Below are positions 24,778 to 32,582 of a stretch of 64,000 nt of DNA, in pieces. The stretch comes from Sphingopyxis jiangsuensis (GTDB taxonomy: Bacteria > Pseudomonadota > Alphaproteobacteria > Sphingomonadales > Sphingomonadaceae). The DNA is taken from assembly GCF_016734905.1 (NCBI RefSeq), contig NZ_JAERPO010000001.1, positions 868,001 to 932,000 of the forward strand, read 5' to 3'. Position 1 is the first letter of the stretch. The number at the start of each line of letters is the position of its first letter. The notes beneath the pieces were generated by a model, which was not told the origin of the DNA, did not search any database, and was given only the letters and a program-made list of their open reading frames with translations. The position numbers and the translations under genes were made by a program.

Positions 24778-24818
24778 AAAAAAGCCGCAGGCAACCGTTG
24801 CCGGTTTACCGCAGCTTT
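24778..24818 (-). terminator. Terminator/attenuator-like hairpin in the rpoB leader
   Basis: On the minus strand, AAAGCTGCGG (24809-24818) pairs with CTGCGGCTTT (24781-24790) through ten pairs including two G-U, closing an 18-nt inner region that can itself fold (GGCA/TGCC), and is followed by TTTTTT (24778-24783). It lies 50 bp before the rpoB ATG. It may end the upstream diguanylate cyclase transcript or attenuate transcription into rpoB. The rest of the 232-bp gap (24728-24959) shows no gene. Confidence 0.65.
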
Positions 24819-24959
24819 CCAACGCATATCGAAGTCCCGATCGCCCTATTCCTGAGGCCCGCTGCGCAAAGTCAGGCCGCTTCCCGGACGCCGGGGTATG
24901 GGGGCTATATAGAATTGGCGGGGCTGACTGTCAATCGACCGCCGGGCGCTTGGCCCGGA

Positions 24960-26747
24960 TCAGGCCGCCATGCCAACGCGGTTCCGGCCCTCACGCTTGG
25001 CGCGATAGAGCGCCTGGTCAGCGCGGTGCATCAGTTCCTCGATATCGGAATCGCCGTCGAACCGCGCAAGCCCGACGCTGATCGTCACGCGCGGCGCATC
25101 ATTGGCCAGACCCGCCTCGCTCTCGACCGCCTTGCGAACGCGATCGGCGACGATCTCTGCCGCCTGTGCGCTCGATCCGCGCAAGATGCCGACAAATTCC
25201 TCGCCCCCGACGCGGCCGATGAGATCGACGTCTCGCAGCACCCCGCGCGCACGATGGGCAACACGGCGGATCACCGCATCGCCCGCCGCGTGGCCATAAT
25301 TGTCATTGACCCGCTTGAAATGGTCGATGTCGAAAATCGCGACCGCGAGCGCGCCTTCGCCATCGCGCGCCTCGATGAGCGCCGCTTCAAGTTCGGCGAG
25401 CGTGTGGCGGCGGTTGGGAAGGCCGGTGAGCATGTCAGTATTGGCGATGCGCTCGGCCGCACTGCGCGCGGCTTCCAGAACGCGGGCATTTTCGACCACC
25501 TCGGTCACGTCCTGGACGGTGCCGAATATGGCGATGGCCCGGCCGCGACGGCTGAACTCGACCGATCCGTGCGATTTCACATGCCGGATGACGCCATCGG
25601 GCCGGCGAATGCGTCCCTGATATTGGAACGGCTCACCGGTCCGGACCGCGTCCTCGATGATGCGGCGAACCTCCTGCCCGTCTTCGTCGACATAGCGGTC
25701 GACGCTATATTCGACGTCGACCGGCGTGCCGGGTTCGAGCCCGTGGACACGATAGGCCTGGTCGGACCACTGGATCGTCCAGTTCTGCAAATCGACGCGC
25801 CAATGACCGACGAGCGCCGCTGCCTCGGCCTGGAGCAACAAGCGGTTGCTTTGTTCGAGCCGCTTGGCGAGCCGGCGATGCATCACCGTCAGCGCCGCCA
25901 GCGTCAACGCCGTGAACAAGAGGGCGAGCAGATAGAATTGCAGGAAATACACATGAACCTTCGGCTGCGCGTCGATGGCCGCGATGGGGCCATAGCCGTG
26001 CACCGTCATCAGCGAGGCCACGATCGTGACCACCAGGACGCTCGCTGCCGCGCCGAAGGGGCCGAGGCGAAAGGCCGCAAGGATAACGGCAAGACACGGC
26101 ACGAAAGTTCCCGGAAACAGGGACTGCGAAAAGGTCGCGCCGGTCATGAGCGCGACACCGAGCATGATGGCGGCCGATTCCAGCTTCATGCGCATCGGGA
26201 CATTCTGGAGCGCGCCCGACGCGATCATGCGCGCAAAGATGACGATCATCGGGGCAACGATCAACATTCCCAATGCAACCGTCGTCGTCCACGACAGAAA
26301 GAAATTCAGACCCGAACCGGTGAGCAGCGCCGCAAAGACACCACCCGTCAGACTTCCGATGATCGCCGCCGCACAGAATTTCGCGACCGCACGAGGCACC
26401 ATGAACGACAGGTCGCCCGGACCACCAATCCGCAGCACCCCCAGCGCGATCACCGCCTCGCACGCATTGGCGACGGTAAAGCCGGCTGACAGCAGCAGCG
26501 ACGACCCGCCGACGAGCATGTTCGCCGCAATGCTCGCCATGGCCATTCCGATAAAGGCCGTGATCTGCGCGCGCGCCGGCATCAACAGCAGCAGCGCCAG
26601 AAAATAGCCGCTCGGCGGCCAGATCGCCGCAATATTGTCGGCGCCCTTGGTCGCATAAAGCGAGAGGCTCGCGAGCAGGAAATACCCTACTGCCGTCAGC
26701 AGCAGCCAGAAGGCTGCCTCGATATGCGGAGGGAGCGACCTTGTCAT
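24960..26747 (-). CDS. MASE1-PAS-GGDEF diguanylate cyclase
   Basis: A 595-residue integral-membrane enzyme making cyclic di-GMP from two GTP. Residues about 10-290 form a multi-pass MASE1-like sensor (KGADNIAAIWPPSGYFLALL), about 310-425 a PAS domain (WTIQWSDQAYRVHGLEPGTP), and about 440-590 the GGDEF domain. The active site is GGEEF, a functional variant, and the product-inhibition I-site RDVD lies five residues before it, so feedback control is likely. I chose the ATG at 26747, with GGAGCTGAC just upstream; an earlier ATG at 26774 is less well placed. The sensed signal is unknown. It is the gene immediately upstream of rpoB on the same strand. Confidence 0.9.
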   Translation of the reverse strand: MTRSLPPHIEAAFWLLLTAVGYFLLASLSLYATKGADNIAAIWPPSGYFLALLLLMPARAQITAFIGMAMASIAANMLVGGSSLLLSAGFTVANACEAVIALGVLRIGGPGDLSFMVPRAVAKFCAAAIIGSLTGGVFAALLTGSGLNFFLSWTTTVALGMLIVAPMIVIFARMIASGALQNVPMRMKLESAAIMLGVALMTGATFSQSLFPGTFVPCLAVILAAFRLGPFGAAASVLVVTIVASLMTVHGYGPIAAIDAQPKVHVYFLQFYLLALLFTALTLAALTVMHRRLAKRLEQSNRLLLQAEAAALVGHWRVDLQNWTIQWSDQAYRVHGLEPGTPVDVEYSVDRYVDEDGQEVRRIIEDAVRTGEPFQYQGRIRRPDGVIRHVKSHGSVEFSRRGRAIAIFGTVQDVTEVVENARVLEAARSAAERIANTDMLTGLPNRRHTLAELEAALIEARDGEGALAVAIFDIDHFKRVNDNYGHAAGDAVIRRVAHRARGVLRDVDLIGRVGGEEFVGILRGSSAQAAEIVADRVRKAVESEAGLANDAPRVTISVGLARFDGDSDIEELMHRADQALYRAKREGRNRVGMAA

Positions 26748-26850
26748 GTCAGCTCCATAGCCAAAAAATGGCAAACAAACCGATAATTTGCGGCGGACGG
26801 CCGGTAACTGCGTCCGGAATGGACAGGACGGGCCGAACGCGACGCGCGCG

Positions 26851-27462
26851 TCAGGCGATGCCGCCGAAGGTCAGGCCGACGACCTGCTCGATCTTTGCCT
26901 CGTCCCAGTCGACGCGTCCGTCGAGGACCAGCATCGCGAGCCCGTGGACGAGTGCCCAGGCGTGGAGCGCGGCATTGTCGGGATCGTCAACGCCGGGCAG
27001 CGCCTCCCCGACACCGGCGCGCAGCAGGTTATAGGCGACCTCGCCGCCATCCTTGTCGGCCCCTTCGTAACGCGTCGGCATTTGACGCGTGAAGCTCAGC
27101 CTGAACAGCGCAGGTTCGTCGTGCGCAAAGCGGACATAGGCAACGCCGGTCGCCTTGAACCCGGCGCTTCCGCCGCCCGCTTTGAGCCAGGCCTGCGCCT
27201 GCAATGCCCCCAATCGCCGCAGCCCCTCGTCGGCGAGCGCGTCGAGCACCGCCTCCTTGTCCGGAAAATGGCGGTAAAGTGCGGTCGCGCTGACCCCCAC
27301 GTCGCGCGCGAGCGCGCGCAATCCCAGTTCGCTCGCGTCGCCTTCGGCGAGCCGCTTCATCCCCGCGGCGATCACCGCCGCGCGCAGGTCGCCATGGTGA
27401 TAGGTGCCCGCACCCTTGGGCCGCGCGCCTTTTATGTTGACACTGTTACCTTCGTCGTTCAT
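26851..27462 (-). CDS. TetR/AcrR family regulator
   Basis: A 203-residue TetR-type repressor. The N-terminal helix-turn-helix is clear (GLRALARDVGVSATALYRHF, about residues 47-66), preceded by TYHHGDLRAAVIAAGMKRLA. The C-terminal ligand domain resembles the WHG type (AYVRFAHDEPALFRLSFTRQMP). It is divergent from the carotenoid oxygenase gene, 72 bp apart, with repeated operator-like sequence over its own start codon, so it probably represses both genes. The ligand may be an apocarotenoid, a stilbene-like phenylpropanoid or another hydrophobic compound; that is inference. Confidence 0.88.
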   Translation of the reverse strand: MNDEGNSVNIKGARPKGAGTYHHGDLRAAVIAAGMKRLAEGDASELGLRALARDVGVSATALYRHFPDKEAVLDALADEGLRRLGALQAQAWLKAGGGSAGFKATGVAYVRFAHDEPALFRLSFTRQMPTRYEGADKDGGEVAYNLLRAGVGEALPGVDDPDNAALHAWALVHGLAMLVLDGRVDWDEAKIEQVVGLTFGGIA

Positions 27463-27480
27463 GTTGCCACTGTAAACATG
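27434..27480. promoter_or_regulatory. Repeated operator candidate for the TetR regulator
   Basis: Two direct copies of ATGTTGMCACTGTWAMC lie 27 bp apart (from 27434 and 27461). The second sits in a symmetric CATGTT-N9-AACATG (27460-27480) that contains the regulator's own start codon. A TTGACA at 27437-27442 with CATGTT 17 bp further on could be the plus-strand promoter of the oxygenase gene, so bound regulator would block both directions. Confidence 0.55.
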
Positions 27481-27534
27481 TCGAGTCGCCCCTGCAATCC
27501 CCCTGCAATATCTTTCCGCATAAGGAGCTTAAGA

Positions 27535-28977
27535 ATGGCGAGCGATGTCGAAACCCTGATCCGCGGCGCGGTCGTCAAAGGAATTGGCAAAATCGCCGAT
27601 TTCAATCGCAAGCGTCTCCCTCGCCCGACCGACGCCCATCCCTTCCTGACCGGTATCCACAAGCCGATGGAGGAAGAGGTGACGCTGGAAGCGCTTCGCG
27701 TTGACGGCGAAATCCCCGCCAGCCTGACCGGTCGCTATTTGCGCAACGGCCCCAATCCCGCGATCGCACCCGATCCGGCGAGCTATCACTGGTTCACCGG
27801 GGTCGGCATGGTCCACGGCGTGCGGATCGCCGACGGAAAGGCCGATTGGTACCGCAACCGCTGGGTTCGCGGCAGCGAAGCGTGCGCCGCGTTGGGCGAA
27901 GAGGTGCCGCCCGGCCCGCGCATCGAACGAAATGACGCGCCCAACACTAACGTCGTCGGCCTCGACGGTCGGACCTTCGCCATCGTCGAGGCGGGCGGGA
28001 AGCCCGTCGAGCTTGGCTATGAACTCGACACGATTGCGCACAACCCGTTCGACGGGACGCTTGTCGGCGCCTATACCGCACACCCGCACCACGACCCTTT
28101 CACCGACGAAACGCACGCGATCACTTATCGTGGCGACGAACCCACCCGTGTCTGGCATGTCGTGCTCGACAGCCAGGCCCATGTCGTTCGCGAAGAGGCA
28201 ATCGCGGTGAGCGACGGGCCGTCGATCCACGACTGTGCAATCACCGAAAATCATGTGCTCGTGTTCGACCTCCCGGTGACATTCTCGATGAAGATGCTGC
28301 TCGCGGGCTATCCCTTCCCCTATGCGTGGAACAAGGCGCATCCGGCGCGCGTCGGCCTGTTGCCGCGCGGCGGAAGCGGCGACAGCATCGCCTGGGTGCC
28401 AGTCGATCCCTGCTATGTCTTTCACCCCGCCAACGCCCATGAAGCCGCAGACGGCAAGGTGATCGTCGACGTCGTCGCGCACGAAACCATGTTCGCCGAA
28501 TCAAAGCGCGGCCCCGACAGCCACAAATCGCGGATGGAACGCTGGACGATCGATGCCGCCGCGGGCACGACGACGCGCACCGTCATCCACGATCATGCGC
28601 AGGAATTCCCGCGCTACGACGAGCGGCTGACGACAAGACCCTATCGTTATATCTATTCGGTGGCGATCCCCGACGGCGAAAGCCTCGAATGGGCGCTCGC
28701 CGATACGCGGCTGTTCCGCCACGACCTCGAACGCGGCGAAACCGCGGTGCTTGATTTCGGTCCCGGCCGCCACCCCGGCGAGTTTGTTTTCGTTCCGCGC
28801 AGCGAAAGCGGTGCGGAGGATGATGGCTGGCTGATCGGGCTCGTCGTCAACATGAATGACGAAACGACCGACCTCGTCATCCTCAATGCCGACGATTTTA
28901 CCGGGTCACCGCAAGCGGTCGTTCATCTGCCGCACCGGGTTCCGCCGGGATTTCACGGCAACTGGGTCGCCGACTGA
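27535..28977 (+). CDS. Carotenoid oxygenase family protein (RPE65-like)
   Basis: A 480-residue non-heme iron dioxygenase of the carotenoid-cleavage family, which also includes lignostilbene dioxygenases. Family marks: LTGRYLRNGPNPAIAPDPAS, YHWFTGVGMVHGVRI, AHPHHDPFTDE and SIHDCAITENHVLVFDLPVTF, which supply the iron-binding His residues; a final His lies in GFHGNWVAD at the extreme C-terminus. The actual substrate (carotenoid or stilbene) cannot be read from sequence. The ATG at 27535 has a perfect AAGGAGC site. A TetR regulator is divergent upstream. Its last 80 bp overlap the 3' end of the nucleotidyltransferase gene on the opposite strand. Confidence 0.92.
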   Translation: MASDVETLIRGAVVKGIGKIADFNRKRLPRPTDAHPFLTGIHKPMEEEVTLEALRVDGEIPASLTGRYLRNGPNPAIAPDPASYHWFTGVGMVHGVRIADGKADWYRNRWVRGSEACAALGEEVPPGPRIERNDAPNTNVVGLDGRTFAIVEAGGKPVELGYELDTIAHNPFDGTLVGAYTAHPHHDPFTDETHAITYRGDEPTRVWHVVLDSQAHVVREEAIAVSDGPSIHDCAITENHVLVFDLPVTFSMKMLLAGYPFPYAWNKAHPARVGLLPRGGSGDSIAWVPVDPCYVFHPANAHEAADGKVIVDVVAHETMFAESKRGPDSHKSRMERWTIDAAAGTTTRTVIHDHAQEFPRYDERLTTRPYRYIYSVAIPDGESLEWALADTRLFRHDLERGETAVLDFGPGRHPGEFVFVPRSESGAEDDGWLIGLVVNMNDETTDLVILNADDFTGSPQAVVHLPHRVPPGFHGNWVAD

Positions 28978-29758
28978 CGCCGACGCCCCTCGTCATCAGC
29001 GCTTCGGTCACGCGCAGCGACCGTTCGTTATCGACATCGATCGCCGTCGCCCCGTTGCTTACGAGCAGCGGGGCGATTTCGACTTTCAAACGGCGCGAGA
29101 TACGCTGAAATATGTGATGGATCGGGCCGAGCCCGAAGCGGAAGCGGAGGAGGTTGATGAGGCCGAATGCCTGCAGCACGCGGATCGGCTTCTTGACGAA
29201 TTGCCCGCCGCCGCGAAATGCTTCGGCGGCCTTGAGCGCGCTGCGACTGCCGATCCAATAGGCGTTGCAGTTCGAAACTGCCACGTCCGAAAACTCATAG
29301 AAGCGCCGCTGTCCTTCAGGGTGGACCGCAAGCACATCTTCGCGCCGCGCCAACGCGACGCCGGCCTCGGCGCCCAGCCTTGCGGCCTCGGCGGCGATTT
29401 CCTCAATCGTCTCGGGCGTGAGCAGGCAATTGTCGGCGGTGGTGACGAGCAATGGAAAGCGCGCCCGTTCGGCGATGGCGAGGACCGAGTCGGCCAAATT
29501 GTCGGCCGCCGCGACCAGCGTCAGCCGCTCGCCGAGCCGGTCGATGACCGGATCGGCAATGTCGTCGAGCAAGCGGTCATGGTGCGTTGATATGAAAACC
29601 CGCTCGGCGCGGCTCGCGGCCGCGCTTTCGAGCACATGCGCAATCATCGCGCGACCGGCAACGGGTACGAGGCATTTGTCGCCGACGCCGGCAGCCTCGG
29701 CCAGCGGATCGGTCGCGCCGGGGCGGCGGCCGGCGAGGATGAGGATCGATCCCGTCAT
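28898..29758 (-). CDS. MobA-like nucleotidyltransferase
   Basis: A 286-residue NTP transferase of the MobA-like (NTP_transf_3) type. The N-terminal LILAGRRPGATDPLAEAAGV, followed by KCLVPVAGRAMIAHVLE, is the nucleotide-binding loop and conserved Lys; a TTADNCLL stretch supplies the metal-binding Asp. The region 160-230 is not typical of MobA, which argues against a molybdopterin role and for a sugar-, alditol- or other alcohol-phosphate nucleotide. The last 80 bp overlap the carotenoid oxygenase gene tail to tail. Its start overlaps the ATP-grasp stop by 4 nt, so the two are translationally coupled. Confidence 0.82.
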   Translation of the reverse strand: MTGSILILAGRRPGATDPLAEAAGVGDKCLVPVAGRAMIAHVLESAAASRAERVFISTHHDRLLDDIADPVIDRLGERLTLVAAADNLADSVLAIAERARFPLLVTTADNCLLTPETIEEIAAEAARLGAEAGVALARREDVLAVHPEGQRRFYEFSDVAVSNCNAYWIGSRSALKAAEAFRGGGQFVKKPIRVLQAFGLINLLRFRFGLGPIHHIFQRISRRLKVEIAPLLVSNGATAIDVDNERSLRVTEALMTRGVGVSRRPSCREIPAEPGAADERPLAVTR

Positions 29759-30786
29759 GCCGCGACCTTCCGCACGCCAGCGGCACCAAATTGCCGGATC
29801 ATGCTTTCGGCGACGATCGTTTCGATCAGGTCGGCCTGGCTGAATCCGGCGGCGACGGCGGCGCGGCCAAAGACCTTTTCGGACCAGAGGTTGCAGTTCA
29901 AATTGACTTCGAGCAGGCGAACTTCGCCGCGTGCGAAATCGACCCGAAACTCAAAGCGGCCATAGTCGAACGGCTGGAAAACCGCGGCCATTTGCTGCGT
30001 ATAGGCGACGATCCGGTCGCGCAGCCCGTCGTCGTCGAACAGCTTCAGGCTGTATTTGGCGCTGCGGTCGACGAGGTCGCGCTTCTCCTGATAGGTGCGC
30101 AAATGGCTGGGGTCGGCCTGTTCGAATATCATCATCGGGAGCATCGCGGGCCCGCCGCCAATCGTGATGACGGGTACTTCGACATCGCTACCTTCGATGA
30201 AAGGCTCGACGATCGCGTCATGGTCGAGCGCCTGCACCTCGGCAATCGCCTGCGCGAGCTCCGCGCGGTCATGGGCGTCGCGAATACCCCAGGATGCCGA
30301 GCTGTTGTTCGGCTTGATTACCCAGCGCTTCGCGGGCGGGCATCGCGACACATCGACCGGCGCGCCGCGGCGGAACAGCGCCCAGGGCGCGGTGGGAATG
30401 CCGCGCGCCGCCGCTTCCAGCTTGGTGAGATGCTTGTCGTCCGACAGCCCGCGCACGATCGGCGATGCCCCCACATAGGGAAGGCCGAGCCGGTTGCAGA
30501 GCAGCGGCAGCAACATTTCGGAGTTGAAGAACCCGCCGCGGTTGAGCAGCGGGAAGACGAAATCGGCGTCGGGCTGGTCGAAGAGCGCGGCATAGCTGTC
30601 GGCGACGCTCAGCGGCATCCCCAGACCCTCTAGGATCTGCCGCGTCTCGCGGTGATAGACGGCGTGATTGCCATCCTCGGGATGCAGGCCACCTTCCCAT
30701 CGCGCATGTTTAGCAACGAATAGCAGGCGCCGCGTGTCGCGCAGCGAGGCCGGGAGGCGGGTCGGGGTCAGGTTGCTCATTTTCAT
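29755..30786 (-). CDS. ATP-grasp ligase resembling D-Ala-D-Ala ligase
   Basis: A 343-residue ATP-grasp enzyme. Features in line with Ddl-type ligases: FVFPLLNRGGFFNSEMLLPL, GLPYVGASPIVRGLSDDKHL, WVIKPNNSSASWGI for the ATP-binding Lys, IVEPFIEGSDVEVPV, and the metal-binding LLEVNLNCNLWS. It is too divergent from the genuine ddlB in this window (55111-56037) to be a redundant copy: the Ddl serine and loop motifs are altered. The family joins a carboxylate to an amine, thiol or similar through an acyl-phosphate. Co-translated with the downstream nucleotidyltransferase gene and divergent from a PLP enzyme gene; product unknown. Confidence 0.8.
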   Translation of the reverse strand: MKMSNLTPTRLPASLRDTRRLLFVAKHARWEGGLHPEDGNHAVYHRETRQILEGLGMPLSVADSYAALFDQPDADFVFPLLNRGGFFNSEMLLPLLCNRLGLPYVGASPIVRGLSDDKHLTKLEAAARGIPTAPWALFRRGAPVDVSRCPPAKRWVIKPNNSSASWGIRDAHDRAELAQAIAEVQALDHDAIVEPFIEGSDVEVPVITIGGGPAMLPMMIFEQADPSHLRTYQEKRDLVDRSAKYSLKLFDDDGLRDRIVAYTQQMAAVFQPFDYGRFEFRVDFARGEVRLLEVNLNCNLWSEKVFGRAAVAAGFSQADLIETIVAESMIRQFGAAGVRKVAA

Positions 30787-30919
30787 GCGACGCCTTCACC
30801 ACAATTGGGTTGCAGAGCGATGACCGTTCGATGACGGCATTGAAACCAAAACGCCAAAACATTGTCATCTTGGCATCCTAATCCTGCAACGCCCCACTTG
30901 CCGACAGGATGCCTCCCCG

Positions 30920-32443
30920 ATGCTGCTCAATTCCGGTGCGTTCGACCTTGGCAGTGATGGTCGTGGGCGCAGCACGGCGCGGCTGGCGGCCGCGCTCGCC
31001 AGCGGCGGTGACGCGCGCATCCGGCCTGATACCGACGGGCGTAATCAATATTTTGCGAGCATTTTGCCGACGGACGCGCTGGCCTATGGCTCGTCGACGA
31101 TCAGCAGCATTTCGCAGCACGCCTTCGACACGCTCGACCGCCGCTGGAGCGGTCGCTTCGGTCGGCCGGTGGGCGCCGCCGACTATGCCGAAGGCCTTGC
31201 CCTTCTGCGCGTCCAGTTCCGCGAATATTTCGGCCTCGCCGGCCCCTTGGCCGATACCGCAGTCATATTCGCCGCCTCCGGCACCGATCTGGAATATGTT
31301 GGGCTGGCAGCCGCGCATGACGGGCGCCCGCTGACCGCCATCCTCCTCGGTCGCGACGAGGTCGGAAGCGGGTGCATTCACAGCGCGGCGGGCCGTTTTT
31401 TCGCCGACGAAACCGCCACGGGTGCGCGCGTCGTCGCGCAATCGGCGATAGATCCGGCTTTCGCCGCGACGGTTTTGGTCGACGTCGCGGTCCGCGACGC
31501 GAGCGGGCAACCGCGCAGTTCGCCCGACATTGCGGCCGACCTGTCGCAACAGGTCGAAAAGGCCGCTGCCGATGGCCGGCGCGCGGTCGTCCATGTCGTC
31601 CACGGATCGAAGTCGGGGCTGACTTTGCCGGCAATCGACGACGTCGAACGGCTGGTTGCGGCGCATGGCGAAGCGATGACCGTCGTCGTCGACGCCTGCC
31701 AGCTGCGCGTCTCGCCCGCCGTCGTCCGCCGCTATCTCGAAGCGGGATGCGTCGTGCTGATGACCGGCTCGAAATTTGCGGGCGGCCCGCCGTTCAGCGG
31801 CTTTGCGCTCGTGCCCGCGGCGGTGCGCGACCGGGCGCTGCCGCTCCCCGCAGGCTTCCGCCGCCTTGCGACGCGCGCCGAATGGCCCGCCGACTGGCCG
31901 GGCGCCGATTGCCTCCCGGCGCTCGGCAATTTCGGCCTTCTGCTGCGTCTCCAGGCGGCACAGATCGAGATCGAACGCTTTGCGGCGCTTCCTGCCGAAC
32001 GTCTAACAGATGTCATTACCGCCTTCGGCACGCATGTCGGCAAGATGATGACGCGGCTCGAACTCGCGTGCGTGCCGTGCGCGGGCAAGGCCGGATGCCT
32101 TGCGACCGACACGCTCGTCACGATCGACCTCGCCTCGCGTTGGCCCCGGTGCGATTTCGACACCGCCAAGGCAATGCACGCCCTCATCGCCCGCAATGCG
32201 CGCCAGTGGCTGGGGCGCGAGATCAGGATCGGCCAACCGGTCAAGACGCACCGACTCCCCGGCGGCGCGATGGCGGGGACGCTGCGCCTGTCGCTTTCGA
32301 TGCCGCTGATCGCCGAGCTTTCGGCCTTGAAAGGGCCGGCGCTCGATACGCGGCTCGACAACGACATGGCGCTGGTCGGCGCGGCAATCTCGGCGGCGGC
32401 GTCAACCGCGCTTTGCAGCAGGCAGCCCGAACCGCTCGGCTGA
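30920..32443 (+). CDS. Uncharacterised PLP-dependent enzyme (aminotransferase-like)
   Basis: A 507-residue protein with fold-type I PLP-enzyme marks: TVVVDACQLRVS with Asp258 placed to bind the pyridine nitrogen, then VLMTGSKFAGGPPFSG with Lys285 placed to form the Schiff base. The VIFAASGTDLEYVGL region corresponds to the phosphate-binding loop. The C-terminal 120 residues contain a CVPCAGKAGC Cys cluster that is unusual for this class and could be structural or metal binding. Related to aminotransferase class V / Cys-desulfurase-like proteins at best distantly; the reaction is unknown. The ATG at 30920 has only a weak ribosome site. It is divergent from the ATP-grasp/nucleotidyltransferase pair. 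Confidence 0.75.
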   Translation: MLLNSGAFDLGSDGRGRSTARLAAALASGGDARIRPDTDGRNQYFASILPTDALAYGSSTISSISQHAFDTLDRRWSGRFGRPVGAADYAEGLALLRVQFREYFGLAGPLADTAVIFAASGTDLEYVGLAAAHDGRPLTAILLGRDEVGSGCIHSAAGRFFADETATGARVVAQSAIDPAFAATVLVDVAVRDASGQPRSSPDIAADLSQQVEKAAADGRRAVVHVVHGSKSGLTLPAIDDVERLVAAHGEAMTVVVDACQLRVSPAVVRRYLEAGCVVLMTGSKFAGGPPFSGFALVPAAVRDRALPLPAGFRRLATRAEWPADWPGADCLPALGNFGLLLRLQAAQIEIERFAALPAERLTDVITAFGTHVGKMMTRLELACVPCAGKAGCLATDTLVTIDLASRWPRCDFDTAKAMHALIARNARQWLGREIRIGQPVKTHRLPGGAMAGTLRLSLSMPLIAELSALKGPALDTRLDNDMALVGAAISAAASTALCSRQPEPLG

Positions 32444-32582
32444 AAATCGGCTGAAAACCCGCGTTCCAACCGTAATGCGGCGGATCGGCGGCGGGTCGGC
32501 CAGCCGTTCGTCGGCAACGGTTCGTCGCGGAATCGCCCAAAACGGGCAGCACTTTCGCCCGGACGCACGTTTGTCCTTCACT

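Noticed and set aside
26788..27534. N-terminal extension of the carotenoid oxygenase by about 250 codons
   Set aside because: It overlaps the TetR gene on the opposite strand and has no family similarity; the ATG at 27535 has a perfect AAGGAGC site and the family N-terminus.
30855..30876. Hairpin GCCAA/TTGGC between the ATP-grasp and PLP genes as an operator
   Set aside because: Only five base pairs in an AT-richer divergent promoter region; too weak to claim without comparison to relatives.
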